Shown: positions 1-5,193, counted from the first letter of the stretch. The stretch: 8,084 nucleotides of DNA from JBKEAD01 sp047973165 (GCA_047973165.1 JBKEBM010000201.1:1-8084); one strand, 5' to 3'. Notes: generated by a model not told the origin, from the sequence alone. Program-made: numbers and translations.

Positions 1-232
1 AAAATGATCGAGGTGAATGAAATACACACCCTTTCGGGGTAAAAACATTTTGTGATTTTTTGATAAACCGAAAATTTAGAGTAATGTTGAGCACTTTGCC
101 AGTCGGGATGGACCCTTTTCAGAGATTAAAAAGATGCCTAAAACAGAGCCTTCGGCCCGCTCTTCGCAAATCGTTGATCTGAAATCGAATCCGGCCAAAT
201 TCAGGCAGATCAAACATTAAGCTCGGTCATGT
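1..232. other. Region with no supported gene
   Basis: I see no convincing gene here. Short open frames exist: a plus-strand frame open from the left edge ends with TAA at 40-42, and a 28-codon plus-strand frame runs 134-220. Neither has a ribosome binding site or a recognisable motif. The frame ending at 42 could be the tail of a gene outside the window, but a dozen residues cannot show that. The stretch lies directly downstream, on the minus strand, of the tRNA-Asn/repeat array, so it may be the distal trailer of that transcript. Confidence 0.5.
138..158 (-). terminator. Weak possible intrinsic terminator of the tRNA/repeat transcript
   Basis: Read on the minus strand, a five-pair stem GGGCC-GAA-GGCTC (one G-U pair) is followed at once by TGTTTTAG. 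It lies about 75 nt beyond the last partial repeat, where a transcript starting at tRNA-Asn would be expected to end. The stem is short and the U run is interrupted, so this is only a candidate. Confidence 0.3.
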
Positions 233-281
233 GGCTTTGCCTTCGACTCGCCAATCACAGATTGGCTCCTGAGGTAGGATT
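233..281 (-). repeat. Partial third unit of the tRNA-Asn-seeded tandem repeat
   Basis: This is the distal, truncated unit of the array. In the minus-strand direction it starts with an exact 19-nt copy of the tRNA-Asn 3' end including CCA (263-281). It continues through the perfect hairpin GCCAATC/GATTGGC (250-266) and stops after a GGC-AAA-GCC mini-hairpin (233-241). Beyond that the similarity to the other units is lost. About 49 of 166 nt are present. Confidence 0.9.
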
Positions 282-447
282 GTTCGTTCCTGTGAAACAA
301 ACTGCACAGGGTGGTACGTCGCACTTTGGGAAATTTTGCCGCTGATCGCGGCACTGCGCGCGAACCCAAGGGTTCGAATCTATTTCGGAAGTGTCTCCGG
401 CATTGCCTTCGACTCGCCAATCATAGATGGGCTCCTGAGGTAGGATT
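282..447 (-). repeat. Second 166-bp unit of the tRNA-Asn-seeded tandem repeat
   Basis: The unit begins on the minus strand with an 18/19 match to the tRNA-Asn 3' end (429-447, where the terminal CCA is CCC). It contains a run of small inverted repeats: GGC-NNN-GCC (399-407), CGAACCC/GGGTTCG (361-376), GCCGC/GCGGC (338-352), GTAC/GCAC (314-324) and CCTGTG/CACAGG (289-310). The period to the next unit is exactly 166 with no gaps. By eye there are 13 substitutions between equivalent 166-nt stretches (239-404 against 405-570). Open frames inside it are TTG-started and poorly conserved between units, so I do not call a protein. Confidence 0.92.
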
Positions 448-613
448 GTTCGTTCCTGTGAAACAAACTGCACAGGGTGGTGCTTCGCACTTTGGGAAAT
501 TTTACCGCTGATCGCGGCACTGCACTCGAACCCAGGGGTTCGAATCTTTTTAGGAATTGTCTCCGGCTTCGCCTTCGACTCGCCAATCATAGATTGGCTC
601 CTGAGGTAGGATT
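448..613 (-). repeat. First 166-bp unit of the repeat, starting in the tRNA-Asn 3' end
   Basis: This proximal unit starts at nucleotide 613, inside the T arm of the tRNA gene, so its first 19 nt (595-613) are the genuine tRNA 3' end. The rest is trailer: hairpin GCCAATC/GATTGGC (582-598), GGC-GAA-GCC on the minus strand (565-573), CGAACCC/GGGTTCG (527-542), CCGC/GCGG with an outer G-U pair on the minus strand (504-518), GTGC/GCAC (480-490) and CCTGTG/CACAGG (455-476). Repeats that begin with about 19 nt of a tRNA 3' end are known from E. coli tyrT (178-bp units, rtT RNA). The resemblance is in architecture, not sequence. Confidence 0.92.
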
Positions 614-669
614 CGAACCTACGACCAATCGGTTAACAGCCGACCGCTCTACCACTGAGCTACTCAGGA
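595..669 (-). tRNA. tRNA-Asn (anticodon GUU)
   Basis: The minus strand folds into a complete 75-nt cloverleaf. The acceptor stem is TCCTGAG/CTCAGGA, followed by discriminator G and an encoded CCA. The D stem is GCTC/GAGC, the anticodon stem GTCGG/CCGAT with loop CTGTTAA (anticodon GTT), and the T arm GTAGG-TTCGAAT-CCTAC. It decodes AAC/AAU. The gene is the last element of the minus-strand series that starts at the YqjD-like gene, but a spacer of about 125 nt with hairpins separates it from the lipoprotein gene, so it probably has its own promoter. Unusually, its last four bases (GCCA) are also one side of a perfect 7-bp hairpin with the immediate downstream sequence, and its 3' 19 nt are repeated twice downstream. 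Confidence 0.97.
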
Positions 670-692
670 CTTTCGTAAAAGTGAGTGGGGAT

Positions 693-719
693 TGAATATC
701 ATCCAAGCCGGGTCTTCAA
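693..719 (-). promoter_or_regulatory. Weak candidate promoter for tRNA-Asn
   Basis: On the minus strand TTGAAG (714-719) and TATTCA (693-698) are 15 nt apart and would start transcription roughly 15 nt before the tRNA. The spacing is shorter than ideal, and the -35 box overlaps the long hairpin at 706-739. It is offered only because the tRNA is likely to need a start of its own here. Confidence 0.25.
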
Positions 720-739
720 GCAGTTTTTTCTGCCCGGCT
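706..739. other. Inverted repeat between lipoprotein gene and tRNA-Asn
   Basis: A perfect 7-bp stem AGCCGGG (706-712) / CCCGGCT (733-739) encloses 20 nt that contain their own GCAG-T6-CTGC mini-hairpin (720-733). Neither strand has a clear U run after the stem, so it is not a textbook intrinsic terminator. It could separate the lipoprotein transcript from the tRNA or be a processing site. Confidence 0.4.
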
Positions 740-764
740 CAAAATTTTATTGCTTCATCACAGA

Positions 765-782
765 GAGCGAATTTGTTCGCTC
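765..782 (-). terminator. Possible terminator hairpin after the lipoprotein gene
   Basis: A perfect 7-bp inverted repeat, GAGCGAA (765-771) and TTCGCTC (776-782) with a 4-nt loop, lies 12 nt past the lipoprotein stop codon. The sequence after it on the minus strand (TCTGTGATGAAG) has no U run, so it may act as a 3'-end protecting hairpin rather than a true intrinsic terminator. Confidence 0.4.
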
Positions 783-794
783 ATAACTGGCAAC

Positions 795-1199
795 TTACCA
801 CCAGAGAGGCCCCAGGACTCCGTCGTAGTAGTCCCAGTAATTCATTTCGTTTAGCTGGGCTGCTGCGAGTTGGTCGGCAGCGATATTTTGGTTTACGCTG
901 ATGGACTGGAACTTCTGATATTCCTTAGGTCCGCCGATAAGTGCAAAGTTTTGCTTTGGGTCGGGATAGACGTAAACAACCTTACCGCCTTTTTTGGGAA
1001 TCATATTAACTTTGTAAGGTGTGAGCTGTGTCAGACGTGCTTTTTGCTCATCGGTTTCCGCCATGCGAATGCGGAATCCGGCTGCTGCCAGGTTTTGCTC
1101 TTCCTGACTTGAATCCATCTCTCTGAATGCCGTGCAGCCTGTAATCACAACACTACCAGCCAAAAGGAGAACCAACGCTAATTTAGAAAGTAATTTCAT
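795..1199 (-). CDS. Small putative lipoprotein of unknown function
   Basis: The protein has 134 residues from the chosen ATG at 1199. An in-frame start 13 codons upstream (1238) would put a polar segment ahead of the signal peptide, so it is rejected. Residues 1-21 form a lipoprotein signal (MKLL, hydrophobic core, then VITGC), predicting lipidation on Cys22 and attachment to a membrane. The mature part carries LAAAGFRIR (residues 37-45), KVVYVYPDP (73-81) and ALIGGPKEYQKFQ (86-98), and ends in an aromatic tail (YWDYYDG then GPLWW). Short lipoproteins with this LAAAGF...YVY.DP...YQ.FQ layout occur in other Gram-negative bacteria (recalled, not searched) with no established function. It is the last protein gene of the YqjD/YqjE-like cluster, 68 bp after the four-helix membrane protein, which suggests an envelope role. 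Confidence 0.8.
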   Translation of the reverse strand: MKLLSKLALVLLLAGSVVITGCTAFREMDSSQEEQNLAAAGFRIRMAETDEQKARLTQLTPYKVNMIPKKGGKVVYVYPDPKQNFALIGGPKEYQKFQSISVNQNIAADQLAAAQLNEMNYWDYYDGVLGPLWW

Positions 1200-1230
1200 A
1201 ATGTCCCATTTGTAACCTGTGCCGATCCTG

Positions 1231-1269
1231 CCCGGCAACTCAAAAGCCTGTTGCGGGTTCTCTTTTTTC
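1231..1269 (+). terminator. Terminator-like hairpin plus U run, reading plus
   Basis: On the plus strand CCCGGCAAC (1231-1239) pairs with GTTGCGGG (1250-1257) with one bulged base, followed by TTCTCTTTTTTC. This is a good intrinsic-terminator shape in the plus direction, yet the flanking genes all run minus. On minus the stem lies between the four-helix membrane protein and the lipoprotein gene with no U run after it. It may block antisense transcription or weakly attenuate the operon. Confidence 0.4.
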
Positions 1270-1648
1270 AGGATGATCGTAATAATCGTGCCTTAACAAA
1301 TGAACGGATGCAGGCGATGAGGAAACCCAGACAGATTGCGGTAAAGGTCACTTGCAGCCAAAGGGCAGCGTTGCCGGGCTCGACCGGACGCCCGGCGAAG
1401 AGGTCGGGGAGCTTTGCATAGATGCGAAAAAAGACTCCGCCAAATCCGATGAGGCTCAGTAGTGCGGCTACGTGCATTACATGCTTGCGCAGGGAGTCTT
1501 TTATCGTGGCGACAAGACCGAGCAGCACGAAGATCACTCCAAAAAAAGCGGGGATGAGTGCGGTCACGGAGTGTGCGCCTGTTCCAAAATATCCGCCAAC
1601 TCCAAGGGCGATTAGCAGAAGTCCGGTGAGTGTAGTAAGTTTTGGCAT
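1268..1648 (-). CDS. Four-helix inner-membrane protein, function unknown
   Basis: The 126-residue protein has four hydrophobic segments near residues 5-22, 29-48, 57-76 and 96-113. Short basic connections (IKDSLRKH around 49-56) and a basic C-terminus (VKARLLRSS) suggest both termini lie in the cytoplasm. I recognise no catalytic motif and no named family. Similar small, Gly- and Leu-rich membrane proteins are common as uncharacterised entries in Verrucomicrobia and Planctomycetes (recalled, not searched). The start has no Shine-Dalgarno; an AT-rich stretch (TTAATATAT) precedes it. It lies 47 bp downstream of the YqjK-position gene on the same strand, probably in one transcript, and is followed by the lipoprotein gene. 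Confidence 0.8.
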   Translation of the reverse strand: MPKLTTLTGLLLIALGVGGYFGTGAHSVTALIPAFFGVIFVLLGLVATIKDSLRKHVMHVAALLSLIGFGGVFFRIYAKLPDLFAGRPVEPGNAALWLQVTFTAICLGFLIACIRSFVKARLLRSS

Positions 1649-1695
1649 ATATATTAAGAGTTAAGAGAGAATTTTTTTAATCCGGCAGAGGTGGC

Positions 1696-2145
1696 TCACA
1701 ACGGATTTTTTTGATTGTCTTCCTTCGCAAAATACTGGCTTGAAGTGTCGGCCAGGAGCTTGCTCGTCCAGGCGGTGACTGCAGGGCGCAGCGCGGGGAG
1801 CAATAATTTAACAACGGCTAAAAGGAAACCCCAAAGAGTGAGTTTTTTTGCGCTTTCGACGGCTTTGGCTTGTTTGGCAGCTTCTTTCCTGGTCTTGCGG
1901 TTTAGTTTTTTTCCACTGGCTCCGATTTCTTTATTTTCCTGGACGACAATTTTTCGCGGGCGACGGCTGAGGAGGGATAAAATAAACCCGACTGCTGCTG
2001 CGCCGCCGACCCAGGCAATGGGTTTTTCTTTTACGATCCCCTGCGCACGGCGGGAAATGCTGAAGGTGTCGCGTATTTTGCGGGCATCTGCGGTGATTGC
2101 CACGCGACTGGAGCGCAGTTCTTCGATCAGCTCTTTTTTGGTCAT
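1696..2145 (-). CDS. Basic membrane protein in YqjK position of a yqjDEK-like operon
   Basis: The 149-residue protein begins with a charged helical segment (MTKKELIEELRSSRVAITAD). It then has a glycine-containing hydrophobic segment at about residues 43-60 (PIAWVGGAAAVGFILSLL), a very basic stretch at 61-101 and a second hydrophobic segment at about 104-120. Its ATG overlaps the stop of the YqjE-like gene by 4 bp (ATGA, 2142-2145), which indicates translational coupling. In E. coli the third gene of the yqjD-yqjE-yqjK operon also encodes a small basic protein. The match here rests on position, size and the WVGG-type segment, not on clear sequence identity. The role is unknown; membrane association is inferred from the hydrophobic segments. 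Confidence 0.8.
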   Translation of the reverse strand: MTKKELIEELRSSRVAITADARKIRDTFSISRRAQGIVKEKPIAWVGGAAAVGFILSLLSRRPRKIVVQENKEIGASGKKLNRKTRKEAAKQAKAVESAKKLTLWGFLLAVVKLLLPALRPAVTAWTSKLLADTSSQYFAKEDNQKNPL

Positions 2146-2564
2146 GGTTGTGACTGCTCGATGGGGGTGATGTCCGGTTTTTTAACCTGGCCAAGGAGTT
2201 TACTGTCGCGCTGCACTTCCTCAATTGTCGCAGGAAAAACAGGGGTACGGAAACAGGTCCGCACGCGCCAGAGTGCAAATGCTGCAAAAATAAAATGGGT
2301 CACTGCCAGGCCGAGGAGTATCCAGACCCAGCTCCATCCCAAAAAAGTTGCAGCTGCAAAGGCGACGAAGATGATCAGAAAGGCATAGCCGAATGCAGCG
2401 ACCAGTACCGCAAATAACAGATAAATAAAAAGGCGGACGTAAAGTGCCCCTGCTTCTTTTGATTCTTCTATCGCGAGTTGCGCCAGTGCCTGCACATGGC
2501 GAATCCCGGAACTCAGGAATTGAAGAATCGGATTGCCTGCGGACGAGTCGTTCAAATCTGACAT
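2142..2564 (-). CDS. YqjE-like phage-holin-superfamily membrane protein
   Basis: The 140-residue protein has an amphipathic N-terminal part (residues 15-38, with ALAQLAIEESKEAGAL) followed by two long hydrophobic hairpin helices at about 41-68 and 74-98. A cytosolic tail contains FPATIEEVQRDSKLL. This layout, N-terminal helix, two transmembrane helices and a Pro-Ala-Thr-Ile-Glu-Glu tail, is typical of the YqjE / holin-X group (PF07332-type). Despite the name, these are chromosomal housekeeping or stress proteins and not lysis genes, and no phage gene is nearby. It starts 26 bp after the DUF883 gene and overlaps the next gene by 4 bp. The position directly after a YqjD-like gene supports the assignment. 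Confidence 0.85.
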   Translation of the reverse strand: MSDLNDSSAGNPILQFLSSGIRHVQALAQLAIEESKEAGALYVRLFIYLLFAVLVAAFGYAFLIIFVAFAAATFLGWSWVWILLGLAVTHFIFAAFALWRVRTCFRTPVFPATIEEVQRDSKLLGQVKKPDITPIEQSQP

Positions 2565-2590
2565 TCAGAAAGGTGCTTTTTTTCCGAAAA

Positions 2591-2989
2591 TCAGCGACGC
2601 AGCAAAACGCCGAGCACGACTCCCACACCGAAAGCGATACCGACAGCCTGGATCGGATTGGCACGCACGTAGTCTTCGCTGCTTGCCTGCAGGTCCCTGG
2701 CTTTCACGGAGGCGTCGTGGAGGGCAGTTTCGGCTTTGCCGCGGTAGTCGCGAACTTTTGTATCAGCCTGGTCGCGAAAGTTCTGATAGGTCGCGGAAGC
2801 AGCTTCTTTAATGTCCTGCGCTGCGGCACCAAGGTGTTCTTTGCCCGTATCAAAAACGGCTTTGGCATTTTCTTTCACTGTGGTTCCCACAGCTTTGGCT
2901 GCTTTATTGGTTGCATCGATAGTTGCTTTGGCGTGGGCACTGCTGCTTTCGATTTTCTGTTTTGCTTCAGATTTTGTTTGGTCGCTCAT
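2591..2989 (-). CDS. DUF883/YqjD-ElaB-like tail-anchored protein
   Basis: The protein has 132 residues. Residues 1-100 are an Ala/Lys/Glu/Asp-rich helical stretch with LEA-like periodicity (for example TVKENAKAVFDTGKEHLGAA). The C-terminus is YVRANPIQAVGIAFGVGVVL ending in LRR: a conserved-type entry motif (RANP), then a glycine-patterned single transmembrane tail at 111-130 and a final Arg-Arg. This is the hallmark of the YqjD/ElaB/YgaM group, whose E. coli member is an inner-membrane protein that binds ribosomes in stationary phase. It is the first gene of the minus-strand cluster and is divergent from the EamA transporter. It is longer than E. coli YqjD (about 100 aa) because of the extended helical part. 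Ribosome tethering is inferred from the family only. Confidence 0.88.
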   Translation of the reverse strand: MSDQTKSEAKQKIESSSAHAKATIDATNKAAKAVGTTVKENAKAVFDTGKEHLGAAAQDIKEAASATYQNFRDQADTKVRDYRGKAETALHDASVKARDLQASSEDYVRANPIQAVGIAFGVGVVLGVLLRR

Positions 2990-3139
2990 AATTCTGCTAT
3001 TGGATTTAGTTGGAGATTGTTTCAGAGATCATTGCAAAGTTTAGAGACTCTTACAAGCGTTGTCTCGGTTCGGCGGCAGCTTTCTGCTGTTTCTTCTTGC
3101 ATCAGATGAACTCTGTGAAAGCTTTGCCTCTTCCGGCTT
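2990..3139. promoter_or_regulatory. Divergent intergenic region (YqjD-like gene / EamA transporter)
   Basis: This 150-bp spacer must hold promoters for both directions. On the minus strand TTGTAA and, further on, TTGCAA are possible -35 boxes, but no convincing -10 sits at proper spacing. I therefore cannot name individual boxes or a sigma factor. No strong inverted repeat is seen other than a short GCAG/CTGC. Confidence 0.4.
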
Positions 3140-4012
3140 ATGAGTGTGTATGACTTTTTTCGAATTCTGCTTCTGGCTGCACTGTGGGGCGGGTCGTTTT
3201 TTTTCATGCGGACCAGTGCGGCAGATTTTGGCCCGGTGGGGCTGATGTTTGTTCGCACGGCTTTGGCGGCGGTTTGCCTGAGTCCCTTTTTTTTGCTGCG
3301 GGGAAATTTTTCGTATCTGCTGAGGCAAGCTGTGCCATTGAGCTTCGTCGGTCTGATAGGAACGGCCCTTCCCTTCTGTCTGCTTGGCTTTGCGGCTCTC
3401 ACCCTGAGTGCGGGCATCACCGGTGTTTTGAATTCGACAACACCTTTTTTCACTCTACTGGTCGCACTTCTTTGGGCAGGGCAGAGCACTACGTTGCTAC
3501 AAGTTGGCGGTATTTTACTGGGTCTGGTCGGAGTTGCTGTGATGTCGCTTGAGAGCTTTGTTATAAACCCCGGAGCCGTGGGGCTGGCCGTCCTGGCAGG
3601 ACTGGCTGCCGCACTGTGTTACGGAGTCTCGACAAATTATATAAAACGCTGCATGCAGGATATTCCTTCGCGGGTGATCGCTTCGGGAAGTATTTTTTTT
3701 GCGGCATTGTGGTTGTTGCCCTTTGCGCTCTGGTTGTGGCCGGAGGTGAAAATTCCAACAACCTCATGGTTGCACGCAGCGCTGCTGGCTGTGCTGAGCA
3801 CTGCTGTGGCCTATCTGATATTTTACGACCTGGTCGCTCGGGTGAGTGCGGTTGCAGCGACGAGTGTTATCTTTATCGTGCCCGTCTTCGCGGCACTGTG
3901 GGGGAGACTTTTTTTGATGGAAAAACTTTCCTGGCTCATGCTGAGCGGTATGTTCATTTCGCTGCTGGGCACTTCTATGACGGTTGGTTTGTGGCAAAGA
4001 AAAAAAATGTGA
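3140..4012 (+). CDS. EamA/DMT-superfamily transporter
   Basis: The 290-residue, highly hydrophobic protein has about ten membrane helices in two homologous EamA halves (roughly residues 6-136 and 146-282). Family hallmarks are visible: LWGGSFFFMR near the N-terminus, a helix-4-type segment ending FAALTLSAG with GVLNSTTPFFT, and the second-half counterpart LVARVSAVAATSVIFIVPVF. DMT proteins export amino acids, metabolites or drugs by proton exchange; the substrate cannot be read from sequence. The start at 3140 is chosen because helix 1 begins at once and nothing in frame upstream fits; there is no Shine-Dalgarno. Three runs of eight T (3197-3204, 3287-3294, 3693-3700) encode Phe/Leu-rich membrane segments. 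It precedes rpoA on the same strand, but rpoA has its own candidate promoter. Confidence 0.9.
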   Translation: MSVYDFFRILLLAALWGGSFFFMRTSAADFGPVGLMFVRTALAAVCLSPFFLLRGNFSYLLRQAVPLSFVGLIGTALPFCLLGFAALTLSAGITGVLNSTTPFFTLLVALLWAGQSTTLLQVGGILLGLVGVAVMSLESFVINPGAVGLAVLAGLAAALCYGVSTNYIKRCMQDIPSRVIASGSIFFAALWLLPFALWLWPEVKIPTTSWLHAALLAVLSTAVAYLIFYDLVARVSAVAATSVIFIVPVFAALWGRLFLMEKLSWLMLSGMFISLLGTSMTVGLWQRKKM

Positions 4013-4020
4013 GAATTTTA

Positions 4021-4048
4021 TTGCGCCAGTGCGGCAAATTTATATAAC
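4021..4048 (+). promoter_or_regulatory. Candidate sigma-70-type promoter for rpoA-rplQ
   Basis: TTGCGC (4021-4026) and TATAAC (4043-4048) are separated by 16 nt, within an AT-rich stretch just past the EamA stop. This would start transcription near 4055 and give a leader of about 115 nt before the rpoA ATG. Confidence 0.5.
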
Positions 4049-4092
4049 TGCCCGTCCGCGCTAAATTAACTGGTCGTTGGTCCCTGATCTTT

Positions 4093-4151
4093 CGTCTTCG
4101 ACGTGAGACCTCAGCGCCAGGGGAAACCCGGCCTCAGCGAGTAAGACTCGC
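4093..4151 (+). promoter_or_regulatory. Structured rpoA leader with three hairpins
   Basis: The leader contains CGTC-TTC-GACG (4093-4103). Next is a six-pair hairpin with one bulged A capped by a GAAA tetraloop (GCC A GGG-GAAA-CCC GGC, 4116-4132), then GCGAGT-AAG-ACTCGC (4137-4151) ending 19 nt before the start codon. The octamer CCTCAGCG flanks the middle hairpin on both sides (4109-4116 and 4132-4139) and could allow alternative pairings. Ribosomal-protein and alpha operons are often controlled by such leaders, for instance by S4. A protein ligand here is only a suggestion. Confidence 0.45.
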
Positions 4152-4170
4152 GCATTTATTAAATAAAACT

Positions 4171-5181
4171 ATGCCATTACGTTTAGGACGTTTCGAGATG
4201 CCAACAAAGCTCCTCAAAGACGAGGAAACGGCAACCGACACATACGCAAAATTCACCGCCGAGCCATTTGAAGCCGGCTACGGTCACACCATCGGAAACT
4301 CCCTCCGCCGGGTTCTGCTTTCCTCTCTCGAAGGAGCCGCGATTACTGCCGTTAAAATCGAAGGTGTCGCTCACGAGTTTGCCAGTTTGCCTGGAGCGGT
4401 CGAGGACGTTGTTGAAATCATCCTCAACCTCAAAAAAATCAAATTCAAAGTGCAGGATCACGAACTCCGCAAAGTTCAGATTTCAGTAAACAAAGAAGGC
4501 GAAGTAACAGCTGGCGACATCACAACCGGACACGACTGCGAAGTGATCAATCCGAAACAAGTCATCTGCACCTTCAATAAAAAAACTAAATTTGAAGCCG
4601 AAATCGATGTCCGAATCGGTCGTGGATTTGCCACCGGGGATGAAAATAAATACCCCGACATGCCAATCGGCGTCATCGCAGTGGATTCGGTTTTTTCTCC
4701 TGTCACTCGTGTAAAATACGACGTTGAAAACACCCGTGTCGGCCAACGTACCGACTATGATAAACTCCTTCTTGATGTCTGGACAGACGGGCGTATCTCA
4801 CCGGACGATGCCCTGCTTCAGGCCTCCGCGATTCTGCGTCACCATCTCGATGTCTTTGTCGATTACGATGATCACCGGGTCGAATTTGACGAAACTCCGG
4901 AAGAAGTCAGCCAGGAAAATACTCGTCTCAAAAAACTGCTCAACATGAGCGTCAACGAGATCGAGCTCTCTGTCCGCGCTGCCAACTGTCTGAACAACGC
5001 AAACATCACCACCGTCGGAGAACTCGCCATGAAAAGCGAAGCCGAAATGCTGAAATACCGCAACTTCGGTAAAAAATCTCTCAACGAAATCAAAGATAAA
5101 CTTCAGGAACTCCAGCTCAGCCTGGGCATGAAGTTTGAAGCCGGTCTGGTCGATATCAAACCCGAGCCTGCCGTCAACTAA
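4171..5181 (+). CDS. rpoA: DNA-directed RNA polymerase subunit alpha
   Basis: The 336-residue protein is a full-length alpha subunit, the scaffold on which beta and beta' assemble. The N-terminal domain (about residues 10-235) has the dimer/assembly signature GYGHTIGNSLRRVLLSSLEG (residues 37-56) and a later R.GRGF segment. The C-terminal domain (about 255-330) has LSVRAANCLNNANITTVGEL, with the Arg equivalent to E. coli R265 that contacts UP elements and activators, and GKKSLNEIKDKL. The start is set at MPLRLGRFEMP, which I recall as the usual start in Verrucomicrobia; a Met at codon 10 (4198) is a less likely alternative. The start has no Shine-Dalgarno but is preceded by AT-rich sequence. 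rplQ follows after 12 bp. The usual upstream partners rpsM, rpsK and rpsD are absent and a transporter gene precedes it. Confidence 0.98.
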   Translation: MPLRLGRFEMPTKLLKDEETATDTYAKFTAEPFEAGYGHTIGNSLRRVLLSSLEGAAITAVKIEGVAHEFASLPGAVEDVVEIILNLKKIKFKVQDHELRKVQISVNKEGEVTAGDITTGHDCEVINPKQVICTFNKKTKFEAEIDVRIGRGFATGDENKYPDMPIGVIAVDSVFSPVTRVKYDVENTRVGQRTDYDKLLLDVWTDGRISPDDALLQASAILRHHLDVFVDYDDHRVEFDETPEEVSQENTRLKKLLNMSVNEIELSVRAANCLNNANITTVGELAMKSEAEMLKYRNFGKKSLNEIKDKLQELQLSLGMKFEAGLVDIKPEPAVN

Positions 5182-5193
5182 CCCGATAATATC

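Noticed and set aside
255..590. 111-codon minus-strand frame across two repeat units
   Set aside because: The 166-bp period shifts the frame in each unit, so the two halves are unrelated peptides; there is no conserved start context. It is a by-product of the repeat.
233..613. CRISPR array
   Set aside because: The units are long, directly adjacent, have no unique spacers and include a tRNA 3' end; no cas gene is near.
263..613. Integrative-element attachment sites at tRNA-Asn
   Set aside because: Repeated tRNA 3' ends can mark att sites, but the copies are only 166 bp apart with no integrase or cargo between them; a tyrT-like repeat fits better.
477..695. Plus-strand frame containing a PEVGFEPTTNRLTADRS-type sequence
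   Set aside because: This is the antisense translation of tRNA-Asn plus repeat, a well-known false gene product in annotations.
1200..1238. 13-residue upstream extension of the lipoprotein
   Set aside because: It would precede a complete lipoprotein signal peptide with a polar segment, which is not typical.
2142..2564. Prophage lysis module suggested by the holin-like protein
   Set aside because: No endolysin or phage gene is nearby, and the context is a yqjDE-type chromosomal operon.
2444..3109. 221-codon plus-strand open frame
   Set aside because: It lies antisense to the YqjE-like and DUF883 genes, is Cys/Phe/Ser-rich with no domain, and the minus-strand genes have clear family features and tight operon spacing.
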